From assembly GCA_031385445.1 (NCBI GenBank), contig JANNBM010000023.1, forward strand, positions 1-64,000: 64,000 nucleotides of DNA, read 5' to 3'. Both the position numbers and the translations under genes were made by a program. This document shows positions 7,433 to 18,066 of this stretch, in pieces; the stretch's first letter is position 1; the number at the start of each line of letters is the position of its first letter. The notes under the pieces were generated by a model. That model made no database searches and was not told the DNA's origin. It saw only the letters and a list, made by a program, of their open reading frames with translations. The stretch is from CAIYZT01 sp031385445 (GTDB lineage: Bacteria; Pseudomonadota; Alphaproteobacteria; Rhodobacterales; Rhodobacteraceae).

Positions 7433-8596
7433 ATGCCCGTTCTCAACCGTATCGCCTCTTTCAGCGACGACATGAAGGGCTGGCGGCGTCACCTGCACCA
7501 AAACCCCGAGCTTTCGTTCGATTGTCATATGACCGCCGCCTTCATTCAGGACCGGCTGAAAGAGTTTGGCGTGGATGAAATTCATCCCGGCATTGCCAAG
7601 ACCGGCATTGTGGCGATCATCAATGGCACCGGGGATGGCCCGACGATTGGCCTGCGCGCCGATATGGACGCGCTGCCGATTACCGAGGTAACGGGGGCCG
7701 AGTATGCCTCGACAATTCCCGGAAAAATGCATGCCTGCGGGCATGATGGCCATGTGACGATGCTTTTGGGCGCTGCCAAATATCTGTGCGAAACGCGGCG
7801 GTTTTCCGGCCGTGTCGCCTTGCTGTTCCAACCCGCCGAAGAAGACGGCGCGGGTGGCATGGTGATGGTGCAAGAGGGCGTGATGGACCGGTTTGCCATC
7901 ACCCAGGTTTACGGCATTCACAACGCCCCGAACCTGCCTTTCGGCCATTTTTACACCAATCCCGGCGCGCTGATGGCTTCAGTCGATACCGCCTACGTCA
8001 GGATCATCGGGCGCGGCGGGCATGGCGCGACGCCGCATGACTGCGTTGATCCGGTGGTGGCGCTGGTCGGCATGGTCGGCGCGGTGCAAACCATCATCCC
8101 GCGCAATGTCTATGCGCTGGATGAGGCGGTGATCTCTGTCACCATGGTCAATGCAGGCACGGCGTCGAACATCATTCCCGAAGAGGCAACCTTCGTCGCC
8201 ACCATCCGCTCGTTCAAACCCGAGGTGCGCGCGCTGCTGAAAAAGCGCATGTTCGAGATCGTGGAAGGCCACGGTCTGGCCTACGGCGTGCAGACGAAAA
8301 TCAATTACGACTGGGGTTATCCAGCCACGATCAACCATCCCGTGCAGGCCGCTTTTGCCACCGATGTTGCGCGCGATGTGGCCGGGGCGGACGCAGTAGA
8401 CGGCAATTCGCCGCGTGAAATGGGGTCCGAGGACTTTTCATACATGCTCGAATCGCGGCCCGGCGCCTATCTTTTCCTTGGCACCGGGCCGGGCGCAGGC
8501 CTGCACCACGCGGCCTTTGATTTCAACGATGATGCCGCCCCGATCGGCGCCAGCTTTTTCGCCCGGCTGGTCGAAAGCGCACAGCCTGTGGCCTGA
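7433..8596 (+). CDS. M20 family amidohydrolase (hippurate hydrolase-like), copy 1
   Basis: 387 residues of the M20D amidohydrolase family, which cleaves N-acyl amino acids and related amides. The metal-site sequences GLRADMDALP (about residues 75-84), HACGHDGH (about 101-108), FQPAEE (about 134-139) and the late ligand-bearing MGSEDFSYM are intact, with the dimerisation domain between. The ATG at 7433 follows CAGGAG. It is a diverged paralogue of the two adjacent genes at 57491 and 58672. The next gene starts 12 bases later. Substrate is unknown. Confidence 0.93.
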   Translation: MPVLNRIASFSDDMKGWRRHLHQNPELSFDCHMTAAFIQDRLKEFGVDEIHPGIAKTGIVAIINGTGDGPTIGLRADMDALPITEVTGAEYASTIPGKMHACGHDGHVTMLLGAAKYLCETRRFSGRVALLFQPAEEDGAGGMVMVQEGVMDRFAITQVYGIHNAPNLPFGHFYTNPGALMASVDTAYVRIIGRGGHGATPHDCVDPVVALVGMVGAVQTIIPRNVYALDEAVISVTMVNAGTASNIIPEEATFVATIRSFKPEVRALLKKRMFEIVEGHGLAYGVQTKINYDWGYPATINHPVQAAFATDVARDVAGADAVDGNSPREMGSEDFSYMLESRPGAYLFLGTGPGAGLHHAAFDFNDDAAPIGASFFARLVESAQPVA

Positions 8597-8608
8597 ACCC
8601 GGATTGCC

Positions 8609-9016
8609 ATGAAACATTTGCTCGCCCTTGCGCTTTTGGTGTCCGCGGCCCCCGCACAAGCCCAGAATTACATCGCGTTTCACAGTCCTTCGGAAAACAT
8701 CCAATGCGCCATTTATGGCGGTGATTATGCCGGCGCGCGCTGTGATATGGTGGAGTTGACGCCATCTTTCACCAAACCGCCGCCGGACTGCGACTTTGAC
8801 TGGGGGTTCAGCTTTGGTGTCGATCCGCAAAGCGGCAAGGGCTATCTGGCCTGCGTATCGGACGCGGTGGCTGATCCGGCGGGCCTGACGCTGGATTACG
8901 GCGCGCAGATCGGCCTTGCCGGCATCACCTGCACCTCCGCGAAAACGGGGATGCGCTGCACGAATTCCGCCGGACACGGCTTTGCCATTTCCAAGGCCAA
9001 ACAATCGCTCTTTTGA
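8609..9016 (+). CDS. Small secreted cysteine-rich protein (DUF6636-like)
   Basis: 135 residues beginning with a signal peptide (about 1-18, cleavage after AQA). The mature part starts with the FHSPSENIQC pattern and carries six cysteines, probably three disulfides. This matches my memory of DUF6636 proteins, exported proteins of unknown function. It directly follows the M20 hydrolase and probably shares its transcript. No catalytic motif is visible. Confidence 0.65.
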   Translation: MKHLLALALLVSAAPAQAQNYIAFHSPSENIQCAIYGGDYAGARCDMVELTPSFTKPPPDCDFDWGFSFGVDPQSGKGYLACVSDAVADPAGLTLDYGAQIGLAGITCTSAKTGMRCTNSAGHGFAISKAKQSLF

Positions 9017-9088
9017 CATTTGATCAAATTATTCTGGCGTTTTGGGCGGGCAAGGCTATGCTGATCTGCCTCTAACCGGAGATTCGCC

Positions 9089-10483
9089 ATGACCGCCGCC
9101 GCTTTAACGAACCAGGATGCTTGGGCACTTGACCGCGCGCACGTGCTGCATCCTTGGGCCAACTTTGGCCCGTTTGAAGACAAGGGCTCGTTGGTTCTGA
9201 CGCGCGGCGAAGGCGTGACCTTGTGGGATGCGGAGGGGCGCAGCTATCTGGACGCGGTTGGCGGCATGTGGTGCACCAACATCGGGCTGGGCCGCCGCGA
9301 GATTGCCGATTGCATGGCCGATCAGGCGTTGAAACTGGGCTATTCCAACTTTTTCGTCGATACCACCAATGACGCCGCGGCGCGGCTGGCGGGCAAACTG
9401 GCCGAACTGGCGCCCGGCGATCTGAATCGGGTTCATTTCACCACGGGCGGCTCCACCGCCGTGGATACTGCCGTGCGCATGGTCGGATATTACCACCACG
9501 CGCGCGGAAATCCGGGCAAATCCGGCATCGTGGCCCGCGAAAATTCCTATCACGGCTCCACCTATCTGACCCAATCAGTCGGCAACCGCAGCGGCGACCG
9601 GATTGAAGAATTCCGTTACAAGGATGACGGGATCTGGCACCTGTCCTGCCCCAATCCTTACCGGCGCCCCGATCACATGAGCCATGATCAGTTCACCGAT
9701 TTTCTGGTGGCCGAGTTCGAGGCGCTGATTGCGAAGGTCGGTGCGGACCGGATCGGCGGTTTCATTGCCGAACCGATCCAAGCCTCGGGCGGTATCATCA
9801 TTCCGCCCAAAGACTATCTGCGCCGGATGTGGCAGGTTTGCCAAGCCAACGATATCCTGTTTATCGCGGACGAGGTGGTGACCGCCTTTGGCCGCATCGG
9901 GCATTGGTTCGCCTCGCTGTCCGAATTTGGCGTTCAGCCGGATATCATCACTTCAGCCAAAGGATTAACGTCGGGCTATATCCCTCTGGGCGCGATGATT
10001 TTTTCGGATCGGATATGGGACGTCATGGCCAAGGGGGGGACGCGTTGGTTCACTTCGGGATTGACCTACTCCGGCCATCCGGTCGCCTGCGCCGTGGCGC
10101 TGAAAAACATCGAAATCATCGAACGTGAGGGGCTTTTGGCCCATGCCGCAGCGGTCGGCAGCTATTTCGAACAGCGCCTGCACAGCCTTGCCGATCTGCC
10201 GCTGGTGGGCGATACCCGCGGCAAAAAGCTGATGCTATGCGTTGAAAATGTCGCGAACAAACACACCAAAGTGCCGCTGCCGGACGGCGCAAACGAATCC
10301 AAGCGCATTTCGAATCACTGCGAGCAGATGGGCCTGATGGTGCGCCCGATCGGTCATCTGAACGTGATGAGCCCGGCGTTGACCATCACCGAGGCGCAGG
10401 TGGACTTTGTGGTTGAAACGCTGCAAAAGGCGATTGTGCGCGTCACCGACGATCTGGTGCGCGAGGGGTACAAGATCGGCTGA
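9089..10483 (+). CDS. Class III pyridoxal-phosphate aminotransferase (omega-amine/diamine type)
   Basis: 464 residues. Fold-type I aminotransferase: the glycine-rich phosphate-binding TGGSTAVD (about residues 117-124), the YHGST element, the cofactor aspartate in FIADEVVTAFGR (about 250-260) and the Schiff-base lysine in TSAKGLTSGY (about 290) are present. The family transfers amino groups from beta-alanine, putrescine, taurine or GABA-like donors to pyruvate or 2-oxoglutarate. The next gene is an agmatinase-type ureohydrolase, whose product putrescine would be a logical substrate; that link is inferred. Ribosome site GGAG is 7-8 bases upstream. Confidence 0.9.
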   Translation: MTAAALTNQDAWALDRAHVLHPWANFGPFEDKGSLVLTRGEGVTLWDAEGRSYLDAVGGMWCTNIGLGRREIADCMADQALKLGYSNFFVDTTNDAAARLAGKLAELAPGDLNRVHFTTGGSTAVDTAVRMVGYYHHARGNPGKSGIVARENSYHGSTYLTQSVGNRSGDRIEEFRYKDDGIWHLSCPNPYRRPDHMSHDQFTDFLVAEFEALIAKVGADRIGGFIAEPIQASGGIIIPPKDYLRRMWQVCQANDILFIADEVVTAFGRIGHWFASLSEFGVQPDIITSAKGLTSGYIPLGAMIFSDRIWDVMAKGGTRWFTSGLTYSGHPVACAVALKNIEIIEREGLLAHAAAVGSYFEQRLHSLADLPLVGDTRGKKLMLCVENVANKHTKVPLPDGANESKRISNHCEQMGLMVRPIGHLNVMSPALTITEAQVDFVVETLQKAIVRVTDDLVREGYKIG

Positions 10484-10609
10484 ACAGCCCGTCGCGCATC
10501 GGGGCGCTTGACTCTTCGGCGCCCCAAGGCGAAAAGTCCGGACCCGGATCCGCGGCGTCTCCTGGGCTTGATCAATGACGACGTGACGAAAATCCCGGAT
10601 CACATCATC

Positions 10610-11575
10610 ATGGCTTTGGAAGATGCCAAGTCCCAAGTGGACACCGCTTTCACGCGCGAAACCCTGCGCGGATATGCTTTTGAAAACGCCTTTGGCGGCG
10701 CCACCTCGTTTTTGCGCCGGACCTATACCAAGGATCTGACCGGGGTGGATTTGGCCATCACGGGCGTGCCCTTTGACCAGGCGGTCACCCACCGCCCCGG
10801 CACCCGGTTTGGCCCCCGCGCGATCCGCGAGGCGTCGACGTTGATGCCTTATGACCCGCCGTATGGCTGGCCGACGAACCCTCTGGACGAGATGGCGATC
10901 ATCGATTACGGCGATCTGGCCTTTGATTATGCCAAGGTTTCCGATTTTCCGGACGCGCTGACCGCGCATATACGCACCATCCTTGCGGCGGGGGCGGGCA
11001 GCATAACCCTTGGCGGCGATCATTTCATCACCCTGCCAATCTTGCGCGCCTATGCCGAAAAGTTTGGCCCGCTCAGCGTGGTCCATTTTGACGCCCATTC
11101 CGATCTGTGGCCCGACGACGATATGAGCCGGATCGACCACGGCACCATGATGTACAAGGCGGTCAAGTTGGGCCTTGTCGCGCCCGAACGATCGGTCCAG
11201 ATCGGGATTCGCACGACGACCGAGGATTATCTGGGCATGAACGTCATTGATGCGCGCGAGGTGCATGAAAAGGGCGTCGCGGCGGCCGTGGCGCGGATCA
11301 AGGGGATTGTGGGGGATCATCCGACCTATGTGACCTTTGACATCGACGCGCTGGACCCGGCCTTTGCGCCCGGAACTGGAACGCCGGTTTGGGGCGGGCT
11401 GCAATCGTGGCAGGCGGCGGCAACGCTGCGGGATCTGGCGGGGATCAATATGGTCGGCGGCGATGTGGTCGAGGTTTCGCCGCCCTATGACACCACAGGC
11501 GCCACGGCGATTGCGGGCGCGCACGTGGGGTATGAGTTGATTTGCCTGTATCATTGGGCGAGGAGCCAACCTTGA
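10610..11575 (+). CDS. speB: Agmatinase-family ureohydrolase
   Basis: 321 residues. The binuclear manganese site of ureohydrolases is complete: GGDHFITLP, the DAHSD motif, and DIDALDPAF near the C-terminal third. Agmatinase splits agmatine into putrescine and urea; related guanidinobutyrase or guanidinopropionase activity cannot be excluded. The ATG at 10610 is preferred to an in-frame TTG at 10508, since the protein then begins MALEDAK as I recall for related proteins. It follows the aminotransferase by 126 bases and its stop overlaps the next start. Confidence 0.88.
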   Translation: MALEDAKSQVDTAFTRETLRGYAFENAFGGATSFLRRTYTKDLTGVDLAITGVPFDQAVTHRPGTRFGPRAIREASTLMPYDPPYGWPTNPLDEMAIIDYGDLAFDYAKVSDFPDALTAHIRTILAAGAGSITLGGDHFITLPILRAYAEKFGPLSVVHFDAHSDLWPDDDMSRIDHGTMMYKAVKLGLVAPERSVQIGIRTTTEDYLGMNVIDAREVHEKGVAAAVARIKGIVGDHPTYVTFDIDALDPAFAPGTGTPVWGGLQSWQAAATLRDLAGINMVGGDVVEVSPPYDTTGATAIAGAHVGYELICLYHWARSQP

Positions 11576-12000
11576 AGATCGTTGGTTTGATCACAGCCGC
11601 GCTGGTTTTCGGTATGCTTGGTTATATCCGCCTTGCGCCGTCCGACCCTGACGCGTTCCACCTTTCCCCTTCGCTTGATCTTTGGGCGGCGAATGGACCT
11701 TGGGATAAAGTGGTGCCCGCCCGAGGCAGTGCTTCGGCCCGTTTGTCGGGGGATGCGGCGGCAAAGCTGGCAGGTTTGGCGGCGGTGGCAGAGGCGTGGC
11801 CGCGCACAGTTCGGCTGGCAGGATCGGTGGAGGAGGGGCGGATCACCTGGATCACCCGCTCTGCCGTGTTCGGTTTTCCCGACTATACCACAGCCGATGC
11901 GCGCGACGACGGGCTTTACATCTGGGCGCGGCTGCGTTTTGGGAACAATGACCACGGGGTCAATGCGGCGCGGCTGCAAAGCTGGATATCGCAGCTTTGA
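11572..12000 (+). CDS. DUF1499 family protein, TTG start
   Basis: 142 residues: an N-terminal hydrophobic anchor (about 1-20), then a compact domain ending in the DUF1499 pattern (ITRSAVFGFPDY, followed by a basic/aromatic stretch). Function of DUF1499 is unknown. The TTG at 11572 overlaps the agmatinase TGA by three bases and has AGGAG 6 bases upstream, inside the agmatinase coding sequence, so translation is probably coupled. The transcript ends at the strong hairpin at 12002. Confidence 0.75.
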   Translation: MKIVGLITAALVFGMLGYIRLAPSDPDAFHLSPSLDLWAANGPWDKVVPARGSASARLSGDAAAKLAGLAAVAEAWPRTVRLAGSVEEGRITWITRSAVFGFPDYTTADARDDGLYIWARLRFGNNDHGVNAARLQSWISQL

Positions 12001-12001
12001 A

Positions 12002-12032
12002 AAAAGCGCAGCGGCGATGCCGCTGCGCTTTT
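12002..12032. terminator. Bidirectional terminator
   Basis: A perfect 14-bp stem (AAAAGCGCAGCGGC with its complement) and a 3-base loop, with A's on the left and T's on the right. It separates the DUF1499 gene from the converging helicase gene and can serve both. Confidence 0.9.
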
Positions 12033-12064
12033 AATTTGATCGGGAAGGGCTGTCGTCCGGCCGT

Positions 12065-13708
<1,644 letters not shown>

Positions 13709-14053
13709 AAGCGTCCTTGGTGGCGGAACCGGTCCGCAGTTGTCAAAGGGACGCTTGTTTTCCGGGCGTCCCGGCGTCTTTTCCCCAAATGGGAATGGCA
13801 TGGCCATAAGGGAATTCCGCGCTGCGGTCAATGGCAGCAAGGGGGCGGCGCGAAGAAGCCGGATTTCCGGCAAAATTGCAGATGGCATTGAACCGCTGGC
13901 ATCGCCGAAAGCAAAGCGGACGGGCGCGGCAGCGTGAAAATGCTGTGAATAAAGCGGCCAAATACGCAAAGTCTCCGCAGCGCGCTTGTCGCAATTTGGC
14001 AAGGGGTTACGGCTTGGGCATTGATTAGGCATATTTGTTCAAGGAATTCCCCC
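13709..14053. other. 345-base intergenic region between divergent helicase and secreted-protein genes
   Basis: No reading frame here looks real. The region must hold promoters for both flanking genes. On the minus strand a TTGACC/TATGGC pair lies at 13803-13831, leaving a leader of roughly 90-100 bases before the helicase ATG. On the plus strand only the AAGGAA ribosome site at 14041 stands out. Confidence 0.5.
13803..13831 (-). promoter_or_regulatory. Candidate promoter for the RNA helicase
   Basis: On the minus strand TTGACC and TATGGC are spaced by exactly 17 bases, about 95 bases upstream of the helicase start codon. Confidence 0.4.
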
Positions 14054-14428
14054 ATGAAACCTTCACTCATCGCGCTTTTATTGCTGCCCACGGCGGTCCT
14101 TGCCGATGCGGCCCGCGAACCTTTGCTTTTCACCTCCAGCTCTGAAACCCAAAACTACGGACTCTATCTTGTGGCCGCGCCAACGGATTGCCCTGCGACC
14201 CGGTTTTTGGTGCTGGGCGAGGGCGTGCAGGCGGTGTCAGTCGCCCTGAAGCCGGGCGAAAGCGCGCTTTTGCCGCTGGGACAGGGGTTCACGGCGGGCG
14301 AGCACGGGTTGCAGGTGTCGCCCATCGGCTGCGACGCCGCGATAGGTAGCTTGCGGCTGGTCACCATGAACCGGGCCTCGCCGGGGCATGGCAGGGCGCA
14401 ATCCCTGACGATTTTCAGCGCGGATTGA
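14054..14428 (+). CDS. Small secreted protein of unknown function
   Basis: 124 residues with a signal peptide (about 1-17, ending VLADA). The mature part has two cysteines (in TDCPAT and IGCDAA) that could form a disulfide and is predicted mostly beta by its alternating pattern. I do not recognise the family. AAGGAA lies 8 bases before the ATG. It converges on prfC with a gap of 5 bases. Confidence 0.55.
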   Translation: MKPSLIALLLLPTAVLADAAREPLLFTSSSETQNYGLYLVAAPTDCPATRFLVLGEGVQAVSVALKPGESALLPLGQGFTAGEHGLQVSPIGCDAAIGSLRLVTMNRASPGHGRAQSLTIFSAD

Positions 14429-14433
14429 CGGGG

Positions 14434-16032
14434 TTAAACCATCATCTCTTTGGTCGCGGTCAATTTCAGGTCGGGGTAATCGCGTTCGATCCGGTCGATG
14501 TCCCATTTCAGCCGGGTCAAAAAAACCGTATCGCCGTCGCTGTCCACCGCGATATGCCCCTTGTTCACCGAAATGAACTTTTCCATCTCGGCCTTGGGGC
14601 CGCTAACCCAGCGGGCCGAGGTGAAATTGCTTGGCTCAAAGCGGACGGGCAGGGAATATTCCTGCTCGATCCGGCTGGCGAGCACTTCGAATTGCAGCGC
14701 GCCCACGACGCCGACGATATAGCCCGAGCCGATCATCGGTTTGAACACTTTGGCCGCGCCCTCTTCGGCGAACTGCATCAGCGCCTTTTCAAGGTGCTTG
14801 GCCTTCAGCGGGTCCATCGCCCGCACGCCTTGCAACAGTTCCGGCGCAAAGGACGGAATCCCGGAGAAATGCAGCGTCTCGCCCTCGGTCAGCGCGTCGC
14901 CGATGCGCAGCTGGCCGTGGTTCGGAATGCCGATGATGTCGCCCGCCCAGGCCTCTTCGGCAAGTTCGCGGTCGGCGGCCAGAAACATCACCGGGTTGGC
15001 CACCGCCATCGGCTTTTTGGTGCGCACATGCAGCAGCTTCATCCCGCGTTCGAAATGCCCCGAGGCAAGGCGCACAAAGGCCACGCGGTCGCGGTGTTTG
15101 GCGTCCATATTGGCCTGAACCTTGAAGACAAAGCCAGTCACAGGGGTTTCATCCGCCGAAACATGGCGCTCAACCGCCTTTTGCGGCTGCGGCTCTGGCC
15201 CGAATTCGCCCATGCCGTCCATCAATTCCTTGACCCCAAACGAATTGATCGCCGAGCCAAACCAGATCGGCGTCAGATGGCCTTCGAGGAAGGCTTGGCG
15301 GTTGAACGGCGGCAACAGCTCCCGCGCCATTTCAATTTCCTCGCGGAAGGTTTTCAGCAGCGCAGGCGGCACATGCTCGGCCAGCCTTGGATCGTCCATC
15401 CCGTTGATCTGTATCGATTCCGCGACCTTGTTGCGGTCGGCGCGGTCCATGATTTCCAGCCGGTCGTGCAAAATATCATAAGCGCCGACAAAATCCCGGC
15501 CCACCCCGATTGGCCATGAGGCAGGCGTCACGTCAATCGCGAGATTCTCCTGAATCTCATCAATGATTTCAAAGGTATCGCGGCTTTCGCGGTCCATCTT
15601 GTTGCAAAAGGTCAGGATCGGCAGATCGCGCAGGCGGCACACTTCAAACAGCTTTCGCGTTTGCGATTCCACGCCCTTGGCCCCGTCAATCACCATGATC
15701 GCGGCGTCAACGGCGGTCAGCGTGCGGTACGTGTCTTCGGAAAAATCAGAGTGGCCGGGCGTGTCCACCAGATTGAAGCGGTAGTTGCGGAAATCGAACG
15801 ACATGGCGGAGGCAGAAACCGAAATGCCGCGTTCCGCCTCGATCTTCATGAAGTCAGACCGGGTGCGCCGCGCTTCGCCTTTGGCACGAACCTGTCCGGC
15901 CATTTGGATCGCGCCGCCGAACAGCAGGAACTTTTCGGTCAGCGTGGTTTTGCCGGCGTCGGGGTGCGAGATGATCGCAAAGGTCCGGCGGCGGGTAATT
16001 TCGGGCAGAAGTTTGGGGCGATTGTCCAGCAT
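14434..16032 (-). CDS. prfC: Peptide chain release factor 3
   Basis: 532 residues, the usual RF3 length. Translational GTPase that removes RF1/RF2 from the ribosome after termination. G1 (SHPDAGKTT, about residues 22-30), G3 (DTPGH) and G4 (NKMD) are intact; domain II and the RF3-specific C-terminal domain follow. No strong ribosome site is visible before the ATG. It appears monocistronic. Confidence 0.97.
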   Translation of the reverse strand: MLDNRPKLLPEITRRRTFAIISHPDAGKTTLTEKFLLFGGAIQMAGQVRAKGEARRTRSDFMKIEAERGISVSASAMSFDFRNYRFNLVDTPGHSDFSEDTYRTLTAVDAAIMVIDGAKGVESQTRKLFEVCRLRDLPILTFCNKMDRESRDTFEIIDEIQENLAIDVTPASWPIGVGRDFVGAYDILHDRLEIMDRADRNKVAESIQINGMDDPRLAEHVPPALLKTFREEIEMARELLPPFNRQAFLEGHLTPIWFGSAINSFGVKELMDGMGEFGPEPQPQKAVERHVSADETPVTGFVFKVQANMDAKHRDRVAFVRLASGHFERGMKLLHVRTKKPMAVANPVMFLAADRELAEEAWAGDIIGIPNHGQLRIGDALTEGETLHFSGIPSFAPELLQGVRAMDPLKAKHLEKALMQFAEEGAAKVFKPMIGSGYIVGVVGALQFEVLASRIEQEYSLPVRFEPSNFTSARWVSGPKAEMEKFISVNKGHIAVDSDGDTVFLTRLKWDIDRIERDYPDLKLTATKEMMV

Positions 16033-16079
16033 GGGGTTGCTTTAGACGATTGACCCTGCCGCGTCCAGCCAAGCAAGGC

Positions 16080-17063
16080 TTAGCGGCCCTGCACGATCTG
16101 GTCCAGATATTGCCGCCCGGCTTCGGTGCCGAAATGGGGGGCGTGCGTCAGATGGGGGAACTGTGTGCGCAGGCTTTCGGCGATTTCCAACGGCAGCCGC
16201 TGCACCGTTGCGTCCGATACCATCAGGCTTTCGACCGGCACCCCTTCGGCATAGATGATTTCGTGGCGGTCAAAAATCAGGCTGTAATAGTCGGTATAAC
16301 CGGTTTCGCGCAAAAAGGCCCGGCTGCCATCGACGAAATGCTTGGCCTGCACCAGAAGTTCCGAAGTGCCGAGCCCGGCGATTTTCTGGCGTTGATACAG
16401 GAAAATGCGGTGATGCTGGCCCACCACCAGATCGCCCGAATTGCCCAAAGCGCCCGCCACAATCACCACCGGCGCAAAGGCTGCCGTCGCCTTGATGCGC
16501 GCTTGACCCACCCAGCGCAGGGGTTGCCCGCCATGATCGCGCGTCAAAATCCGCTCGCCCGGCCGCAGGGTTTCAATCGCGCGCTGTTGCCCATCCGCAA
16601 GCGTTATCATCGTGCTGCGCCCGAACGACAAGCAGATCAGATCGGCCAACTGCCTGTTCTTCTTTGCCTTTTCGATCTGGATCAAAGTATAGGTGGTTTT
16701 GGGCGCCAGGGGCGACAGCGGCAGAACCAGCCGTTCGGCCCCCTCTATCAGCAGCACCAACAGCTCTACCCGGTCGCCGTCATCAGACATCAGCGTATAA
16801 GTGGCTTCCAGCTTGACCACCGCACCCGGCGCGCCCACTTCAGAGCCTTCGCCAACGCGCTGCGACACCCCGTCCGGCGCGCAAAGCACAAGGCGCAGCG
16901 GGCTGGTCTGCGGTTCCAGCGCATAGGCATCGCCAAGAACCACATCGTCCGGGCCATTCAGGCTGTCGCCCATGTTCGCGCCGTCGGACACAAAAATCGC
17001 ATCAGAGCGCAAAAGCAGGCAAATTTGGCCTGCGTCAGGGATCGGATCAATTTGGGTGGTCAT
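16080..17063 (-). CDS. Hint-domain (hedgehog/intein-like) protein
   Basis: 327 residues. The N-terminal 140 residues show no clear family. A Hint domain begins near residue 144 at the cysteine of ICLSFGRSTMITLADG and continues through RPGERILTRD and the VVGQHHRIFL block to about residue 290. Hint domains autoprocess by an N-S acyl shift at their first cysteine. Many Rhodobacterales carry several standalone Hint proteins, often linked to secretion, whose function is unclear. There is no C-extein or splice-junction asparagine, so cleavage rather than splicing is the plausible activity. Start at 17063 is preferred to 17069 on ribosome-site spacing. Confidence 0.75.
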   Translation of the reverse strand: MTTQIDPIPDAGQICLLLRSDAIFVSDGANMGDSLNGPDDVVLGDAYALEPQTSPLRLVLCAPDGVSQRVGEGSEVGAPGAVVKLEATYTLMSDDGDRVELLVLLIEGAERLVLPLSPLAPKTTYTLIQIEKAKKNRQLADLICLSFGRSTMITLADGQQRAIETLRPGERILTRDHGGQPLRWVGQARIKATAAFAPVVIVAGALGNSGDLVVGQHHRIFLYQRQKIAGLGTSELLVQAKHFVDGSRAFLRETGYTDYYSLIFDRHEIIYAEGVPVESLMVSDATVQRLPLEIAESLRTQFPHLTHAPHFGTEAGRQYLDQIVQGR

Positions 17064-17193
17064 GATCATTTCACTCGTCACGGCTCTGCTCTGCAATCTG
17101 TTCAATTCGGGGCCAAAGCGCAAGGCGCGGGCCTTGCCTGCTTTCGCTCGTCCCGCTTTACGCTAAGATCGGGCCAAAATTGTGGAGGATGTG

Positions 17194-17973
17194 ATGGATC
17201 TTGGACTTCGTGGCAAAACAGCCCTGGTGACGGCCTCGTCAAAGGGCCTTGGGCGGGGCTGCGCCGAGGCTTTGGCCGAAGCGGGGGTTAATCTGGTGCT
17301 GAATGCGCGCGGCGCGGCGGCGCTTGAGGCGGCGGCAGCGGAAATCCGGGCCAAATATGGCGTGCAGGTTGTCGCCGTCGCGGGCGATATCACCACGACG
17401 GATGCGCGCGCGGCGGTTTTGGCGGCGGCGGCGGGGGCGGATATTGTGGTGACGAACGCGGGCGGCCCGCCCCCGGGGATCTGGAGCGATTGGACCCGTG
17501 ACGATTTCATCCGCGCCATTGATGCCAATATGTTGACGCCGGTTGCGCTGATGCAGGCGCTTTTGCCGGGGATGATTGCGCGGGGCTGGGGGCGGGTGGT
17601 GAACATCACCAGCCAATCGGTCAAGGCGCCCATCGCGCAGCTTGGCCTGTCGAACGCGGCGCGGGCGGGGCTGACCGGGTTTGTGGCGGGAACCGCGCGC
17701 CAGGTGGCACCGTTCGGGGTGTGCATCAACAACCTTTTGCCGGGGATTCACGACACCGACCGCGCGCTGTCGCTTGACGGCGGGGTGGTCATGGCGCAGG
17801 GCATTTCCATGGACGAGGCGCGCGCGCTGCGGATGGCGGGGATACCGGCGCGCCGGTACGGAACGGCGGCCGAATTCGGCGCGGCTTGTGCGTTTTTGTG
17901 CAGCCAACACGCGGCCTTCATCGTCGGGCAGAACATTTTGCTCGACGGCGGCGCGATGAATTCAACCCTGTGA
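17194..17973 (+). CDS. Short-chain dehydrogenase/reductase, atypical active site
   Basis: 259 residues with a Rossmann fold: the nucleotide loop TASSKGLG (residues 13-20), NAG (88-90) and the serine region NITSQS (about 137-142). The catalytic YxxxK is not there: the expected position reads SNAAR (153-157). This matches an SDR subgroup annotated as FabG-like in which the tetrad is altered, so it may be non-catalytic or use another acid. GGAGG stands 5 bases before the ATG at 17194. It is followed on the same strand by an ABC ATPase gene after 93 bases. Confidence 0.85.
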   Translation: MDLGLRGKTALVTASSKGLGRGCAEALAEAGVNLVLNARGAAALEAAAAEIRAKYGVQVVAVAGDITTTDARAAVLAAAAGADIVVTNAGGPPPGIWSDWTRDDFIRAIDANMLTPVALMQALLPGMIARGWGRVVNITSQSVKAPIAQLGLSNAARAGLTGFVAGTARQVAPFGVCINNLLPGIHDTDRALSLDGGVVMAQGISMDEARALRMAGIPARRYGTAAEFGAACAFLCSQHAAFIVGQNILLDGGAMNSTL

Positions 17974-18066
17974 GTAAAGCGTTGTTTTATGCCGGCCCGC
18001 CAAGCGCTTGCGGCCCTCGGCGGCGGCTGATAGATCAATGGCCTAGGAAATCTATCGGGTAATCGG

